In this document: positions 63,624-64,000 of the stretch, piece after piece
Numbering within the stretch: the first letter of the stretch is position 1
Layout of the letters: every line of letters begins with the position of its first letter
Origin: [Clostridium] innocuum
GTDB taxonomy: Bacteria > Bacillota_I > Bacilli_A > Erysipelotrichales > Erysipelotrichaceae
Direction: 5' to 3'
Assembly (NCBI GenBank): GCA_012317185.1
Contig: CP048838.1
Location: forward strand, 372,001 to 436,000
Length of the DNA stretch: 64,000 nucleotides
Notes under the pieces: model-generated
Databases searched by the model: none
The model's input: the letters and a program-made list of their open reading frames with translations, nothing else
Told to the model about the DNA's origin: nothing
Position numbers and translations under genes: made by a program

Positions 63624-64000
63624 ATGTGGCGGTTCAAAAATAAAAGGGTACAGTTTATACAAATAGATGTTGCATATACCGATTATCTAAGAAAACACAT
63701 TGATTTGAGAATACCCTGAATACCGGGAATCGGTGAGTGAAATGCGTCCATTTATCGGTATTCTTATGACACATGATGATATTGGATATGTCATTCCTTT
63801 AACATCACCTAAAGATAAGCATAAAAATATGAAAAATACGATGGATTTTCATAAAATAAATGGGGGAAAGTGGGGAGCGATAAATTTCAATCATATGTTT
63901 CCTGTTTTGCATGATCCTTCTGTTTATAAAATAATAAGGCCATTAAAAGATGTGAATACATACAGTAATCTGTTAATAAACCAAATCTCGTGGCTGAATA
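63624..64000 (+). pseudogene. Frameshifted ToxN/AbiQ family endoribonuclease toxin (3' end outside window)
   Basis: The frame from ATG 63624 (GGGGTGG upstream) reads VQFIQIDVAYTDYLRKHIDLRIP and then TGA (63717-63719). One base on, the frame continues as EYRESVSEMRPFIGILM, YVIPLTSPKDKHKNM, FHKINGGKWGAINFNHMFPV and runs open to the window end. These are the marks of ToxN/AbiQ RNases (PFIGI, PLTSPK.KH, INGG.WG.INFN.M.PV). A single extra T after CCC explains the shift. The toxin is thus probably inactive here, unless the shift is a sequence error or programmed. Confidence 0.85.

Noticed and set aside
1..64000. tRNA, rRNA, insertion sequences or prophage
   Set aside because: No cloverleaf, rRNA segment, transposase or phage structural gene was recognised on either strand.

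Overview
The window comes from a low-to-mid GC Gram-positive (Firmicutes) gut-type anaerobe. The evidence is strong Shine-Dalgarno sequences before almost every gene, a lysine riboswitch over an acetylase-type DAP operon, many lactose/cellobiose- and mannose-family PTS genes, PRD-type PTS regulators, a corrinoid methyltransferase set and no oxygen-using enzymes. The mix fits the Erysipelotrichia ([Clostridium] innocuum-like), but that placement is inference; no rRNA or tRNA gene was seen.

Layout. 1-9.1 kb: end of a sigma factor and its probable anti-sigma, a broken MTA/SAH nucleosidase, a zinc-ribbon Nudix hydrolase, a YigZ protein, a GH13-like protein lacking the usual nucleophile, and a lipoprotein. 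9.4-16.5 kb: lysA-lysC-dapF-dapA-dapB-dapH on the minus strand behind a lysine riboswitch with a terminator, and a divergent M20D amidohydrolase that may complete the acetyl-DAP branch. 16.8-36 kb: an island of peptidases (PepV-like, PepF, M81, two M42), a glycosylasparaginase-like hydrolase, a MupG-like glycosidase, lactose/cellobiose-family PTS subunits, a GrdB-like fragment, a PRD regulator and a YitT protein. Nine intergenic sites in this island share an inverted repeat, TTCCTA-N4/5/6-TAGGAA, mostly 60-105 bases before a start codon. This ties scattered transcription units into one probable regulon for taking up and dismantling a glycoconjugate (muropeptide or glycopeptide).

36-49.3 kb: a decayed AlbA/Schlafen-type regulator, two tiny membrane-protein loci that look frameshifted, a HAD phosphatase, a second PRD regulator with its own operator (TTGCACC-N4-GGTGCAA), and the divergent operon IIB-IIC-IIA-GH1-YczE-like-GH1, in which the second GH1 has Gln at the acid/base position. 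An intact AlbA-type regulator follows, under two palindromes. 49.6-54.7 kb: a corrinoid methyl-transfer cassette (MtaA/CmuA-like, UroD-like, corrinoid protein, RACo-type activator) and an AraC regulator. 54.9-57 kb: one protein joining a PTS EIIC transporter to an EAL (cyclic-di-GMP phosphodiesterase) domain. 57.4-63.3 kb: a Gfo/Idh/MocA dehydrogenase, a mannose-family PTS (IIB, IIC, IID, IIA), a HAD phosphatase and an RpiR regulator. The right edge holds a type III toxin-antitoxin-like locus whose ToxN/AbiQ toxin is frameshifted.

The best candidate for an undescribed system is the TTCCTA/TAGGAA regulon at 19.7-35.1 kb; the PTS-EAL fusion is the most striking single gene.
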